Positions 17,477 through 27,536 of a stretch of 64,000 nucleotides of DNA are shown one piece after another. The stretch spans positions 120,296-184,295 of the forward strand of contig CAWAED010000019.1 of NCBI GenBank assembly GCA_963781105.1, written 5' to 3'. Origin of the DNA: Palsa-295 sp963781105 (GTDB taxonomy: Bacteria > Acidobacteriota > Terriglobia > Acidiferrales > UBA7541). The stretch's first letter is position 1, and every line of letters begins with the position of its first letter. Below the pieces are notes generated by a model. The model was given only the letters and a program-made list of their open reading frames with translations, did not search any database and was not told the DNA's origin. The position numbers and the translations under genes are program-made.

Positions 17477-20400
17477 ATGATTAGCATCGCCGAACCATTC
17501 ATACGCCGTCCGGTCATGACCACGCTGGTCATGCTGTCGATTCTGCTGTTCGGCATCCTCGGCTATCGCGCGCTGGCAGTCAGTGAACTTCCCAACGTAG
17601 ATTACCCGACAATTGAAGTGGGAGCTTCGTTGCCCGGAGCGAGTCCGGAAACAGTCGCTTCGGCAATTGCCACGCCACTTGAGAAGCAGTTCTCCACGAT
17701 CGCCGGCATCGAGACGATGACCTCGTCCAGTTCTCTCGGCGGGACGTCCATCACGTTGCAATTCGACCTGAGCCGCAACATTGACGGCGCGGCACAAGAT
17801 GTGCAAGCGGCGATTTCTCGCGCCTCGTCGCAATTGCCACCGAACATGCCGACGCCGCCGACCTACAACAAAGTGAATCCGGCGGTGCAGCCGATTCTAT
17901 ATATCGCAATGGGTTCCAAGACGCTGCCTCCCTACACGGTTGACCGCTACGCCGAGACGCTGATGGGCCAGCGGATTTCGATGGTGAAGGGCGTCGCGCA
18001 GGTGCAGGTGTACGGTTCGCAGAAGTACGCGGTGCGTATTCAGCTGGACCCGCAGGCGCTGGCCACGCGGCAAATTGGCGTGGACGAAGTTCATACCGCG
18101 ATACAAAACGGCAACGTGAATTTGCCGGTCGGTACATTGTATGGAGACCATCGGGCGTTCACTTTGCAGGCCAACGGACAATTGACACATGCGTCCGAGT
18201 ACCGACCGCTGATCATAGCCTATCGAAATGGCTCGCCGGTGCGGCTCGAAGACGTGGGCAAGGTGTACGACAGCGTGCAGGACAATCGCGTCGCGAATTG
18301 GTGGAACGATACGGAATCCGTGGTACTGGCCATCGAGCGCCAGCCCGGCACGAACACTGTGGAAGTGGTGGACGCGGTGAAACAGTTGCTTCCGCAGTTC
18401 CGCGCGATTATTCCGCCTTCGATTCACATGCAAACTTTGTACGACGCGTCGGAATCCATTCGCAATTCCGTGGCAGACGTGAAATTCACGCTGTTCCTGG
18501 CCGTGGCGCTGGTGATCATGGTCATCTTTTTGTTCCTGCGAAATCTTTCCGCCACGCTGATTCCCAGTTTTGCGCTGCCGATGTCCATCATCGGCACGTT
18601 TGCGGTGATGTATGTACTGGGCTACACGATTGACAACTTATCGCTGATGGCGCTGACGCTTTCGGTGGGCTTCGTGGTGGATGACGCCATCGTGATGCTC
18701 GAAAACATCGTCCGGCACATGGAGATGGGCGAAAGCGTGATGGAAGCGGCGCTCAGCGGTTCGCGCGAGATCGGGTTCACGATTCTTTCGATGACGATTT
18801 CGCTGGCGGCCGTGTTTTTGCCTGTGTTTCTGATGGGCGGCATCATGGGACGGCTGCTGCATGAATTTGCGGTGGTGATTATCACCGCGATTCTGGTGTC
18901 CGGCTTTGTCTCGCTGACGCTCACGCCGATGTTGTGCAGCCGATTTTTGCGGCCGGTGGCGGAACAGAAACACGGGCGCGGATACATGGCGCTCGAGCGA
19001 TTTTTCGACCGGTTGTTGCGCTACTACGACGTCTCGTTGCAGTGGGCTTTGCGGCACCGGGTATTCGTGATGGCCGCTTCGGCCGTGATCCTGGTCGTTA
19101 CAGCGTGGCAATTTATGGTGATCCCCAAGGGCTTCTTGCCGCCGGAAGATCGCTCGCAGATATTTATTACCACCGAGGCGGCGCAGGGAATATCGTTCGA
19201 TGCGATGCGGGCGCACCAGTTCGAACTGAACAAGATTGCGCTGGCTGATCCGAACGTGCGGGACTTCTTTTCGGGGGTTGGGGACTTTTCGTCGAGCAAT
19301 GTGGGAATCATGTTCCTACACCTGAAAGATCGTCCCGAGCGTCCCATAATTCCCAGCCCGTCCCTAACCGCTCTAGCTGCGAAGTATGGAAACGTCCCGA
19401 TCGTCGGGAGCTCACTGCGCGGGGTTGGGCGGCTCTTTGCACATCACGAAACGATTGACGAGGTGATTGACGAATTGGGCGCGAAGTTTGCGCCGGTGAC
19501 TGGCATGACTGCTTACATGCAGAATCTGCCGCCGATTCAAGTGGACTCCCAACTCAGCAAGAGCCAGTACCAACTGGCGTTGCAAAGCCCGGACACGCAA
19601 GAGCTGTACCGCGAGTCCGTGGCGTTCCAGCAAAAGATGGCCAAGCTGCCCGGGCTGGAAGACGTGACCAGCGACCTGCTGATCTCGAATCCTCAGGTGA
19701 ACGTCAATATTGACCGCGACAAGGCGTCGGCGCTGGGGGTGACGGCGGAGCAGGTCGAGGACGCGTTGTACACGGCCTACGGACAGCGCCAGGTTTCGAC
19801 GATCTACGCACCCAATGATGAATATTGGGTGATCATGGAGCTCGAAGACAAATACCAGAAAGATCCTGCAGCGCTTTCGATGCTGTACATTCGTTCGAGC
19901 AACGGCACGCTGGTGCCACTGAACGCGGTCGCGAGCCTTTCATCCGGTCTCGGACCGCTGACGGTGAACCATTTCGGACAACTGCCTGCCGTGACGATCT
20001 CTTTCAATTTGGCCAAGGGCGTGGCCATCGGCGACGCGGTGGATTCGGTGAAGAAACTGGCGCGCGAGGAATTGCCGCCCTCGGTAACGGCGCAATTTCA
20101 GGGAACTGCGAAGGCCTTTGAAGCGTCGCTGACTGGTCTGGGCCTTTTGCTATTCATGGCCGTGCTGGTGATTTATATCGTGCTCGGCATTTTGTACGAG
20201 AGCTTCATTCATCCGATCACGATTCTTTCCGGGCTCCCTTCGGCGGCCTTTGGTGCGCTGCTTACGTTGCAGATTTTCCACTTGAGCCTGGATCTTTATG
20301 GGTTCGTCGGCGTGATCATGCTGATCGGCATCGTGAAGAAAAACGCGATCATGATGGTGGACTTCGCTGTGGAGCGCGAGCGCACCGGACACAAGACCGC

Positions 20401-20701
20401 GGCCGAGGCGATCTATGAAGGCTGCCTGATTCGGTTCCGGCCGATCACGATGACGACGATGGCCGCGTTGATGGGTACCGCGCCGATCGCGTTTGGTATT
20501 GGTCCCGGAGCTGATGCACGGCGTCCGCTGGGCCTCGCGGTGGTCGGCGGATTGATCTTCTCGCAGATGGTTACGCTGTATTTGACGCCGGTTTTTTACA
20601 CGTACATGGACACATTCCAGGATTGGCTGGAAGTCCATTTCGGGAAAGCGACCGGAAAAGGGAAACGCGAACTCGCGGACGGCCACGCTTCGGCCGATTA
20701 G
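17477..20701 (+). CDS. RND efflux inner-membrane transporter (HAE1/MdtB-like)
   Basis: A 1074-residue proton-driven exporter of hydrophobic or amphiphilic compounds. It opens with FIRRPVMTTLVM and has twelve predicted helices with two large periplasmic loops. The proton-relay acidic pair in helix 4 is in GFVVDDAIVMLENIV. The second half repeats the pattern (VGVIMLIGIVKKNAIMMVDFA). ELPNVDYPTIEV near the start is typical of the MdtB/MdtC and HAE1 branch. It is co-transcribed with the adaptor, 10 nt apart. Substrates cannot be predicted. Confidence 0.95.
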   Translation: MISIAEPFIRRPVMTTLVMLSILLFGILGYRALAVSELPNVDYPTIEVGASLPGASPETVASAIATPLEKQFSTIAGIETMTSSSSLGGTSITLQFDLSRNIDGAAQDVQAAISRASSQLPPNMPTPPTYNKVNPAVQPILYIAMGSKTLPPYTVDRYAETLMGQRISMVKGVAQVQVYGSQKYAVRIQLDPQALATRQIGVDEVHTAIQNGNVNLPVGTLYGDHRAFTLQANGQLTHASEYRPLIIAYRNGSPVRLEDVGKVYDSVQDNRVANWWNDTESVVLAIERQPGTNTVEVVDAVKQLLPQFRAIIPPSIHMQTLYDASESIRNSVADVKFTLFLAVALVIMVIFLFLRNLSATLIPSFALPMSIIGTFAVMYVLGYTIDNLSLMALTLSVGFVVDDAIVMLENIVRHMEMGESVMEAALSGSREIGFTILSMTISLAAVFLPVFLMGGIMGRLLHEFAVVIITAILVSGFVSLTLTPMLCSRFLRPVAEQKHGRGYMALERFFDRLLRYYDVSLQWALRHRVFVMAASAVILVVTAWQFMVIPKGFLPPEDRSQIFITTEAAQGISFDAMRAHQFELNKIALADPNVRDFFSGVGDFSSSNVGIMFLHLKDRPERPIIPSPSLTALAAKYGNVPIVGSSLRGVGRLFAHHETIDEVIDELGAKFAPVTGMTAYMQNLPPIQVDSQLSKSQYQLALQSPDTQELYRESVAFQQKMAKLPGLEDVTSDLLISNPQVNVNIDRDKASALGVTAEQVEDALYTAYGQRQVSTIYAPNDEYWVIMELEDKYQKDPAALSMLYIRSSNGTLVPLNAVASLSSGLGPLTVNHFGQLPAVTISFNLAKGVAIGDAVDSVKKLAREELPPSVTAQFQGTAKAFEASLTGLGLLLFMAVLVIYIVLGILYESFIHPITILSGLPSAAFGALLTLQIFHLSLDLYGFVGVIMLIGIVKKNAIMMVDFAVERERTGHKTAAEAIYEGCLIRFRPITMTTMAALMGTAPIAFGIGPGADARRPLGLAVVGGLIFSQMVTLYLTPVFYTYMDTFQDWLEVHFGKATGKGKRELADGHASAD

Positions 20702-20919
20702 CAGACGCCCAGCGCGGAATTCTATTTCGCGCAAATCCCAGGAAGCGATTGCCCTCTCGTACAGTTTCGCCTGCCAGCCTGTACCAAAACCACCTGTCAC
20801 TTCGTACCATTGACCCTGAAAATCCCAGTGCTTAGCATGGGTGCAGGACGCGAAAGCGTCCCGGAATGTGGGGATTGGATACCCGTGTTTCGTCCTGGCC
20901 TCGCGGGGACTCAATCAGA

Positions 20920-21258
20920 ATGCCATTTGGCGAAGACCTGCCAAGAGATATCAGAATGCGCCGCAACCGGCGCGGTCCTCGGATGAATTCGCGCGTGCCG
21001 GTAATCATCGAGTGGAACGGCAAGGTGGGGCCGGTGCATCTGGCGCCGGCGTTTACACGGGTGGTGAACGCGTACGGCTGCCTGCTGGTGTGCCCAAAGG
21101 AAATGGAATTGCAGACACGTTTGCGTGTGACAAACATGGCCACACGGCGAGCGGTGGATGGGCACGTGGTGTGGAAGGGAATGAAACGGCCGGACGGATG
21201 GGATCTGGGCGTGGAGCTTATTTCGGCTGACCAACATTTCTGGGGTGTCGAGCTTTGA
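20920..21258 (+). CDS. PilZ-like protein (first of a coupled pair)
   Basis: A 112-residue protein beginning at ATG 20920. It reads as one compact beta domain: RMNSRVPVIIEWNG, HLAPAFTRVVNAYGCLLVC and DGHVVWKGMKRPDGWDLGVELI. The last part strongly resembles the closing strands of PilZ domains, which bind cyclic di-GMP. The canonical RxxxR and D/NxSxxG motifs are degenerate, so ligand binding is doubtful. The stop overlaps the start of a second PilZ gene (TTGA), implying translational coupling and perhaps a complex. An earlier start at 20866 is possible. Confidence 0.65.
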   Translation: MPFGEDLPRDIRMRRNRRGPRMNSRVPVIIEWNGKVGPVHLAPAFTRVVNAYGCLLVCPKEMELQTRLRVTNMATRRAVDGHVVWKGMKRPDGWDLGVELISADQHFWGVEL

Positions 21259-21725
21259 AAACCGAAACGTTTAGGGCTCCTGCGGCGAAATCGTCGATTC
21301 CGCCGGCAAAAACGAAGACGACGGCTGCGCGAGCTGTGACGCAGTCCGGCTCACACGCAAGCTCGGGAGCGTCGGGGGCAAGCCAAACGGTCGCCGGTGA
21401 GGAACGACGCCGCGGCCAGCGCGTGCTGCTGCGTGTGCGGGCTAATATCCACGTGGCACTCCAGGGCAAGCCGACGACTTTCGATACCACCACACTGAGC
21501 GTGAATAGTCATGGTGCACTGATCATTTTGAAGCAGAACTTGCCGCTCGATACGCGGCTGGTACTGGAACATTGCGGCACGAAAGAACGAGTTGCCTGCA
21601 AAGTGATTCGTTCGCCTCGCGAAAATCCCGACGGCTTTCAGATTCCAATCGAGTTCGATTCTCCCGCTCCGAATTTTTGGGGGATCGCATTTCCGCCGAG
21701 CGATTGGCGGCCGGACGATCTGTAG
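21255..21725 (+). CDS. PilZ-domain protein (second of the pair)
   Basis: A 156-residue protein. Residues 1-48 are a low-complexity Ala/Ser/Thr/Lys linker, and residues 49-150 form a PilZ domain with EERRRGQRVLLRVRA (the RxxxR-like c-di-GMP motif) and LSVNSHGALI in place of the D/NxSxxG motif. The end, NFWGIAFPPSDW, parallels the FWGVEL end of the preceding gene, so the two are paralogues. It starts at TTG 21255, overlapping the upstream TGA. Confidence 0.78.
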   Translation: MKTETFRAPAAKSSIPPAKTKTTAARAVTQSGSHASSGASGASQTVAGEERRRGQRVLLRVRANIHVALQGKPTTFDTTTLSVNSHGALIILKQNLPLDTRLVLEHCGTKERVACKVIRSPRENPDGFQIPIEFDSPAPNFWGIAFPPSDWRPDDL

Positions 21726-21749
21726 ACTCTCGCTCGCTTCACTTCGCCG

Positions 21750-22739
21750 CTAGGCGTGCTGCGCAAAGGGCAGCTTGTGCAAGTCGAGGTTTCCGCCGGA
21801 GAGAATAATTCCTATCTTTCTTCCTGATGCGCCGAGTTTTCGGAATAGCGCTGGAGCCGCCGCCACGGCGCCAGAGGGTTCCACGACGAGTTTGAGGCGC
21901 TCCCACAACAGCAGCATTGCCTCCACGATTTCGTCTTCGGTTACGAGCGAAACTTCGTCGAGCTTGTCGCGCAGGACCGCATACGTCAGCGGGCACAATT
22001 GCGCACGCAGGCCGTCTGCCATCGTTTCGGAGGCAGACTGCGGCTCAATTTTTCCAGAAGAGAGCGAGCGGTAAGCATCGTCTGCATTGCGCGGCTCGCC
22101 GCCGACCACTCGAATTCCCGGACGCATTCCCTTCGCGGCGATTGCAGTTCCGCTGAGCAGTCCGCCGCCGCTTACTGGAGCGAGCACTATGTCCAAATCG
22201 CGAACTTCTTTGAGCAGTTCCAGCGCAGCCGTGCCTTGCCCGGCGATCACGCGCGCGTCGTTGTAGGGATGCACCAGGTGCGCGCCGGTGCGATTCATGA
22301 TTTCGGCGGTGACGGATTCGCGCGAAGCGAGATTGGGCTCGCACTCGGTGATCTTGCCGCCGTACGACTGCACCGCGCGCATCTTCGCGACGGATGAATT
22401 CGAGGGCATCACGATGTACGCGGGAATGCCTCGCCAGCGCGCTGCTTGCGCTAATGCTGCCGCGTGATTTCCAGACGACGGCGCGACGACTCCGTTGCGC
22501 GCCTCCTGCTCGGTGAGCGAAAAAACGGCGTTGGTGGCCCCGCGAATCTTGAACGACCCTGTCTTCTGCAAATTCTCGCATTTGAAGAAGAGCCGCGCGC
22601 CCGCGATTTCGTCGAGCGAGGAAGAAGTGACGACCGGCGTGCGGTGAATGTGCGGGGCGATGCGCCGGTAGGCGGCGCGAATGGCGTCCAGGTCGGGAGG
22701 AGTGGATTGAAATTTGTTGGGTTTGTAGTCAGTCAACAT
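21750..22739 (-). CDS. PLP-dependent threonine/serine dehydratase
   Basis: A 329-residue fold-type II PLP enzyme that deaminates L-threonine (or L-serine) to the 2-oxo acid. The PLP lysine is in KTGSFKIRGATN. The substrate loop is PSSGNHAAALAQAA, and the phosphate-binding loop is PVSGGGLLSGTAIAA. Without a C-terminal ACT domain it is the short catabolic form (or a serine racemase-like relative), so allosteric control by isoleucine is not expected. It is divergent from the PilZ-like gene at 22913 and convergent with the PilZ pair. Confidence 0.92.
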   Translation of the reverse strand: MLTDYKPNKFQSTPPDLDAIRAAYRRIAPHIHRTPVVTSSSLDEIAGARLFFKCENLQKTGSFKIRGATNAVFSLTEQEARNGVVAPSSGNHAAALAQAARWRGIPAYIVMPSNSSVAKMRAVQSYGGKITECEPNLASRESVTAEIMNRTGAHLVHPYNDARVIAGQGTAALELLKEVRDLDIVLAPVSGGGLLSGTAIAAKGMRPGIRVVGGEPRNADDAYRSLSSGKIEPQSASETMADGLRAQLCPLTYAVLRDKLDEVSLVTEDEIVEAMLLLWERLKLVVEPSGAVAAAPALFRKLGASGRKIGIILSGGNLDLHKLPFAQHA

Positions 22740-22912
22740 GACAAGGGCGACGGTTCATTATGGCACATCGCTTTTGTGCACATGGAGCGCAAATTCCGAG
22801 CGACACTGCATTAAAATTATTGACTCCGGCTTGTCCGAGTGTAATTCTCGAAATCCCCCTTCCGGAAGTGCCTTCGTGAAAATCAAAAATGAAAGCATCG
22901 AGGGAGGAGTCC

Positions 22913-23323
22913 ATGTCCAGCAACGAGCGCCGCATTGTCCCCCGCAAGGCTTACACCATACCGGTGCGGTTCAACGTAATCTCGCAAGAACTGGCAGCTG
23001 TCGGTCCGCGCGCGAAGATGGGCATTCCGCGCGGCGCCACGAAATTCCTGGAAACGATTCCGCTGCTGCAACAGGGCGAAACCGTCAACCTTTCGGAGCG
23101 GGGGATTCGCTTCAAGACGCGGCATAGCCTGAGCGTTGGCGAGAGTGTGGAATTATTTTTCACGCTGCCTACGGAACTGACCGGGCGCGCGATTGAGGAC
23201 GTGGAGTGCAATGCGCGGGTAGTGCACGTGGACCGCGAAGCGGACATGTCCGGTCACATCAGCGTCGGGGCGTCCATCGAGTGCTTCGAGCGCACGTCGG
23301 TGGCACGCAACTGGGACAATTAG
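22913..23323 (+). CDS. PilZ-domain protein
   Basis: A 136-residue single-domain PilZ protein. GGAGG lies 4 nt before the ATG at 22913, which is why this start is chosen over 22889. The cyclic di-GMP motifs are better kept than in the pair upstream: RRIVPRKAY as RxxxR, and VNLSERGIRF as D/NxSxxG. An inserted stretch (about residues 24-52) separates them more than usual. Closing strands read NARVVHVDREA and ISVGASIECF. It is probably a c-di-GMP effector for surface or motility functions, with the partner unknown. Confidence 0.82.
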   Translation: MSSNERRIVPRKAYTIPVRFNVISQELAAVGPRAKMGIPRGATKFLETIPLLQQGETVNLSERGIRFKTRHSLSVGESVELFFTLPTELTGRAIEDVECNARVVHVDREADMSGHISVGASIECFERTSVARNWDN

Positions 23324-23343
23324 GCGCGGTCGTCGCGAGCTAT

Positions 23344-25640
23344 CTAGCGCGGCGCGATGGCACTGTGAACGTAACTTTCGCAGCCGTGGTGTTGTCAAAC
23401 TGATCGGAAACCTGTACGGCTATCGTGTGTTCACCCGGCGGCAAATCGACAATTGAGATCTGATAATTTTCTTTGAGCGCGTCAGAGAGCACACCGACGG
23501 GAAAGGTGGTAAGCCAATCACCGGCATCCACGCTGTATTGCGCGTGCGCGATGGCGACCGCAGAACTCACGCCTTCAAAAGTGATCTTTACAGCGGGGCT
23601 GCTGGTATCGGCGCGCAGATTTTCGATGCGCGGCGGGGTGTTTTCGATCTCAAAGCGATCGCTGATGCGTTCATTCGCCAAAGCATCCTGCAACGGGTTC
23701 GACGGCGAATCCGAGGCCACAATCTTCAGGTAGTACGCGCCATCGGGCATTGTGGTCGTGTCCCAGGAATAGAAGTGCTGGGTCACTTTGTCTTTCAGTA
23801 GCCGCCAGTTGTGTTCACCTTCGCCGCGGTAGTAAATCGAGAAAACCAGGTCGTCGTCGTTATCGTCGTGCGCGTTCCACAGAACGCTCTGGTAACCCTT
23901 CTCTTCGAACCCTTGCGGCGGAACCTCAACCTTGGGCGGCTTTGCGGCAGCGTCCGTAATTATGATATTTACCGGGAAAGGACTCGGCCCAGGACGCTGC
24001 GGCATTTTGAGTTGCACGGCGGCAGCGGTGGCCGGGCCGCCTTGAGCGACGGAAAATCCTTGGACGCGGACCCCAGGATCTTGAATTGCGATATCATCCA
24101 CCACTGGCGCGACGTTTTCCGACTGGTAGGCCACGCTGACCCAGGAAATATTGGGCGGAGCACCCTTGTCCGTCTCGAGGAAAACCGCTTTCCATTGAAT
24201 GAAACGCGCTGGAGGGCAGGAGACCCCTTCGCCGGCTACGTTTGAGTACGGGCCGGCCCAGGGGCTCCAATTTTTCTCGGGGCTGGAAGTGTTTCCGGAG
24301 CGGACGTAGAAAGCGACTTTGCCTTGCGTGGCGCCGTTATCGCCCCACCAAGTCAAGCGTCCCCAATGGGAAAAAATCTTGGCGTCGAAGGGATCCGATT
24401 CGAAGCTGCCTTGGGACTCGTAACCCGGACCGAGGGTAAATATTTTTCCGGGGTTCGCGGTGCCGACCAGCATGGCGCCATCGCGGCCCGCGATCAAACT
24501 GGTTACTTGCGCGGAAGCGGTTTTGGCGATGCTGGAATAGACGTTATTTCCTTCCAGTTCGATAATGGCGCCCTTGTTGCCCGTGCCGAGCAAAATCTTG
24601 CCGTCAGCGGATAGGCCCATCGCGAAAACGAGGTCCTCGCGCGAAGTCCACACGGTGGTGGGTGCGCCTTCGGGTGAGATCTCCACAACGTCCGAGCCGC
24701 CGGTGGTGGAAGGAAAGAACGAAAATGGCGCGGCGGCCTGCGCGGGCTGAGCCTGGATCGAGAGCGTGGTGGTACCGGGCTGTGCGTTCAACGGGGATGC
24801 CTGCTGCGGCGTGACAATCGCAGTGAGCGGCGCTGGCGAAGGCGCTCGCTGCTTTTCGCCAATCGCGGCGGCGTAGATTTTGCCGGCGGAGTCGGCTAGC
24901 AGGGAAGTCACTTCTTTCTTGTCTGTTTCGTAGAGGACGAACGCCGGGCCGGCTTTCGGCGGCCCCTGCGCCTCTTTGCGGCTGATTTCGATGCGCAAAA
25001 TCAAACCGTCAGGATCGGTGCCTACGAGCAGGTTGCCCTTGGAATCAAAGGCCAGCGAACGTGCGTGGCGTTCATCGCTCTGATAGAAAAGTTCGCCCTT
25101 GCCGTCTGGTGCGACCGCGAAAATCTTTCCGTCGTCACCGGTACCGGCGAAGAGGACTCCCTGCGCGTCTATAGCGAGCGCCCAGATGTATTTCGATTTC
25201 GGGTCGAAGAATACGGACTTCTGTCCCTCGGGAGTTACCTTATAAATTTTGCCGTCGGGCGAAGTGCCGACGTACAGATTATCGTGCGAATCGAAGGCGA
25301 TCGCTTGCGCGGCCAGTTCCGGAGATTCGAATACGGTTGCCGGCTTGGCGGGATCGTCGAAGCGGAGCACTTTGGCATCGGAGCCGCCGGCGCCGTAAAT
25401 GCGGCCGCGCGAATCCATGCGCAGCGCCCATAAATACGCGAGATTCGGATCGGAATATGAAGCGAACTTCAGCGCGGGCATCAGACGGCCGTCGCTGCGT
25501 ACGGCGACGCCCTTGGCCGTGCCCTTCTCGAAATCGGAGAAATCCGACTGCCGCCAGAAGCGGGTGTGTTCGGCATAAACCAGCGCAGGCGCCGCAATCG
25601 CCAGAATCAGGATGCCCGCCAGAATGGTCCGCCGTATCAT
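23344..25640 (-). CDS. Secreted multi-blade beta-propeller protein with Ig-like C-terminus
   Basis: About 765 residues. A signal peptide (IRRTILAGILILAIAAPALVYA) directs export. Residues 60-420 carry repeated strands such as IYGAGGSDAKVLRF, NLYVGTSPDGKIYKV, VLFAGTGDDGKIFAV and LLVGTDPDGLILRI, with about 45-residue spacing, as in NHL/SMP-30-type propellers. A Pro/Ala/Gln-rich linker follows near 270-310. The C-terminal 300 residues look like two or more Ig/fibronectin-like domains (YYLKIVASDSPSNPL, GEHTIAVQVSDQFDN). It follows the S55 peptidase-like gene by 28 nt, so the two are an exported pair. The function is unknown. Confidence 0.85.
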
Positions 25641-25668
25641 CGTTCAAAATCTCCTTTGCCAGGGGACG

Positions 25669-27474
25669 TCACTTCACCGTAATCGTGAGCGTGCGCTCGC
25701 CCGTCACCACTTGATGCATGTCGACCGACCATTCTCCCGTCATGGACTGATACACCAGCCGGGCGCCGCCGGGATTCTGCCGCTGATCGAGCACATTGAT
25801 CGCCGAGGCCGGAGCATTGGGCATAATTTTGTCTTCGACCATCAGCGTTGGCGTGGGTTGCAGAAGGGTCGCGTACAGGCGATCGTTCTGATGCTGGCGA
25901 TTGATCAGCTTGATCAATTCCTCGAGGCCCGGCAGTTGGCCCTGCGAGGTGGCTTCAAGCGTGTCCACGGTGCGATTGGCGGTTTCGGCGTCGCTGATCA
26001 CGAGTTGCAGATTGCCTCGCCCTGCTTGCTCGGGAATTTTGATCGGTATCTCCTGAACGAATGACGGGCCGCGATAAGGGCGCAGCTGAACTTTCACGGC
26101 GACGGTGTCTCCGGGATTCACTTCGTTCTTTTCGATCCAGGCGTTGTCAATCGTGGCCCAGCGGCGTTCGGCGAGCGCGGTTACGCGCAAATGAATGCCG
26201 TTGATGTGGGGCACTTCGTATGGATTCAGGTAAATCTGCGTGAACACGCTTTGCACGTTGCTGGCAACGAAGAAGCCGCCCGGCACAGGCATGTCCGTGG
26301 GCGCGTAGAGATCTTTTAATTCGACGGGCGTGTGGCCCTGAATGTCAATCTGGCCGTCGAGCTCGAGCGTCGAGCCCTCGCCGTACGCGGCGTTTCCCAC
26401 GATGCCATTGAAAGTAGCTAATGCCACGAGCACGGGCGTTAATTGCGGGTTTTCGATCAGTTCGAAATGAAATTGCTTTTGAGTCGTTGGCGTTACCAGC
26501 GTCACATCCAGCGGAATCATCGGAGGGCCTGCGCCTAAATGGCCGGCGATGGCGGTGACGCGATCCTGGGTCAGAGTTCCAATCGTTCCCCCGGTGGTGA
26601 TGATTTTTGTGGAGGCCATCGCCGACGCGAGCGTGGTGACCACGTAGGCGCGGGCGATCGGAATGGATACATTGCCAAACGAAAAAATCGGGTGTCCGCA
26701 GGCGAGGATTTGGTCCTTCTCGACCGTGGTGACCGTGCATCCCGGAGTGAGAGATAGATCGCCGCGAATCAGTTCGACTCCGACCATATCGCCGGGTTTT
26801 AGCTGCTTATCCGCGGGCGACGGCGCCGTGGTGCCTCCGGCCATCATGGACATTCCCCAACCGGCGAGTTCCTTACTGAAGCGCGCAATTGTCTCCGGAT
26901 ACAAGCCCGTGGAAACCAGCGGCGTCTCGATGGGAACCAGGAACTGGCCAGAGCCTACGCTGGTTTGGCGCGCAAAATTTTCGGGGAGAGGAACCTCAGG
27001 CGTGAAAGCGTTGCTCGCGGTATTCGTGGGAGCAGCCGGCGGAGTGTGGGGTGAAACGTCCGACGATTTCTGCACATCCAGCATATTTTCAATCGGGGTT
27101 ACGCCGCCGATGGCTTCCTTGCTGAAGACGCCCAGTTTCAGGGATAGCGCGCCCGCCAGTTTGCCGTCGAAATAGACAGGGCTGCCGCTCATGCCGGCCA
27201 CAACGCCGGTGTGCTCGACTTTATCGCCCAACAGTTGGACGAGAATCACATCCTGCTTCGGTCCGAGCGCGTTGTGCAGGACGCCGAGGACCACGAGATC
27301 CACTTTCTCGATCGTGTCTCCCGTGAAAATCGTGTAAACCTCGCCCTTCATCCCCGGCTGCACCTGGCTCAAGGGAAAAATCGCCGGCGCGTCGTCCGCG
27401 TTCGTTGCCAGAGCGAAAACCAGGACCAGAGCGACAAGAAATGGTGGAAGCAGTCTCCGGAGGGCCACAGGCAT
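25669..27474 (-). CDS. Exported SpoIVB-like (S55) serine peptidase-type protein
   Basis: About 601 residues from the ATG at 27474, which gives a clean signal peptide (LLPPFLVALVLVFALATNA). An alternative ATG at 27522 adds 16 residues. The S55/SpoIVB core is clear: QVQPGMKGEVYTIF, GPKQDVILVQLLGD, and the catalytic-serine motif GVVAGMSGSPVYFDGKLAGA. SpoIVB cleaves a partner across the envelope during sporulation, but this organism type is non-sporulating, so another periplasmic substrate is likely. C-terminal parts are beta-rich. It starts divergently from aroA, 62 nt away, and is followed by the propeller gene. Confidence 0.85.
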   Translation of the reverse strand: MPVALRRLLPPFLVALVLVFALATNADDAPAIFPLSQVQPGMKGEVYTIFTGDTIEKVDLVVLGVLHNALGPKQDVILVQLLGDKVEHTGVVAGMSGSPVYFDGKLAGALSLKLGVFSKEAIGGVTPIENMLDVQKSSDVSPHTPPAAPTNTASNAFTPEVPLPENFARQTSVGSGQFLVPIETPLVSTGLYPETIARFSKELAGWGMSMMAGGTTAPSPADKQLKPGDMVGVELIRGDLSLTPGCTVTTVEKDQILACGHPIFSFGNVSIPIARAYVVTTLASAMASTKIITTGGTIGTLTQDRVTAIAGHLGAGPPMIPLDVTLVTPTTQKQFHFELIENPQLTPVLVALATFNGIVGNAAYGEGSTLELDGQIDIQGHTPVELKDLYAPTDMPVPGGFFVASNVQSVFTQIYLNPYEVPHINGIHLRVTALAERRWATIDNAWIEKNEVNPGDTVAVKVQLRPYRGPSFVQEIPIKIPEQAGRGNLQLVISDAETANRTVDTLEATSQGQLPGLEELIKLINRQHQNDRLYATLLQPTPTLMVEDKIMPNAPASAINVLDQRQNPGGARLVYQSMTGEWSVDMHQVVTGERTLTITVK

Positions 27475-27536
27475 GAGACATCGATGATACCTGCCGCATA
27501 TCTGGGAAGCAAATCGGGGCATGTTAGAATTTCGCC

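Noticed and set aside
15995..17833. 612-codon open frame antisense to the RND adaptor
   Set aside because: Arg/His-rich shadow of the adaptor and RND genes, with no domain pattern.
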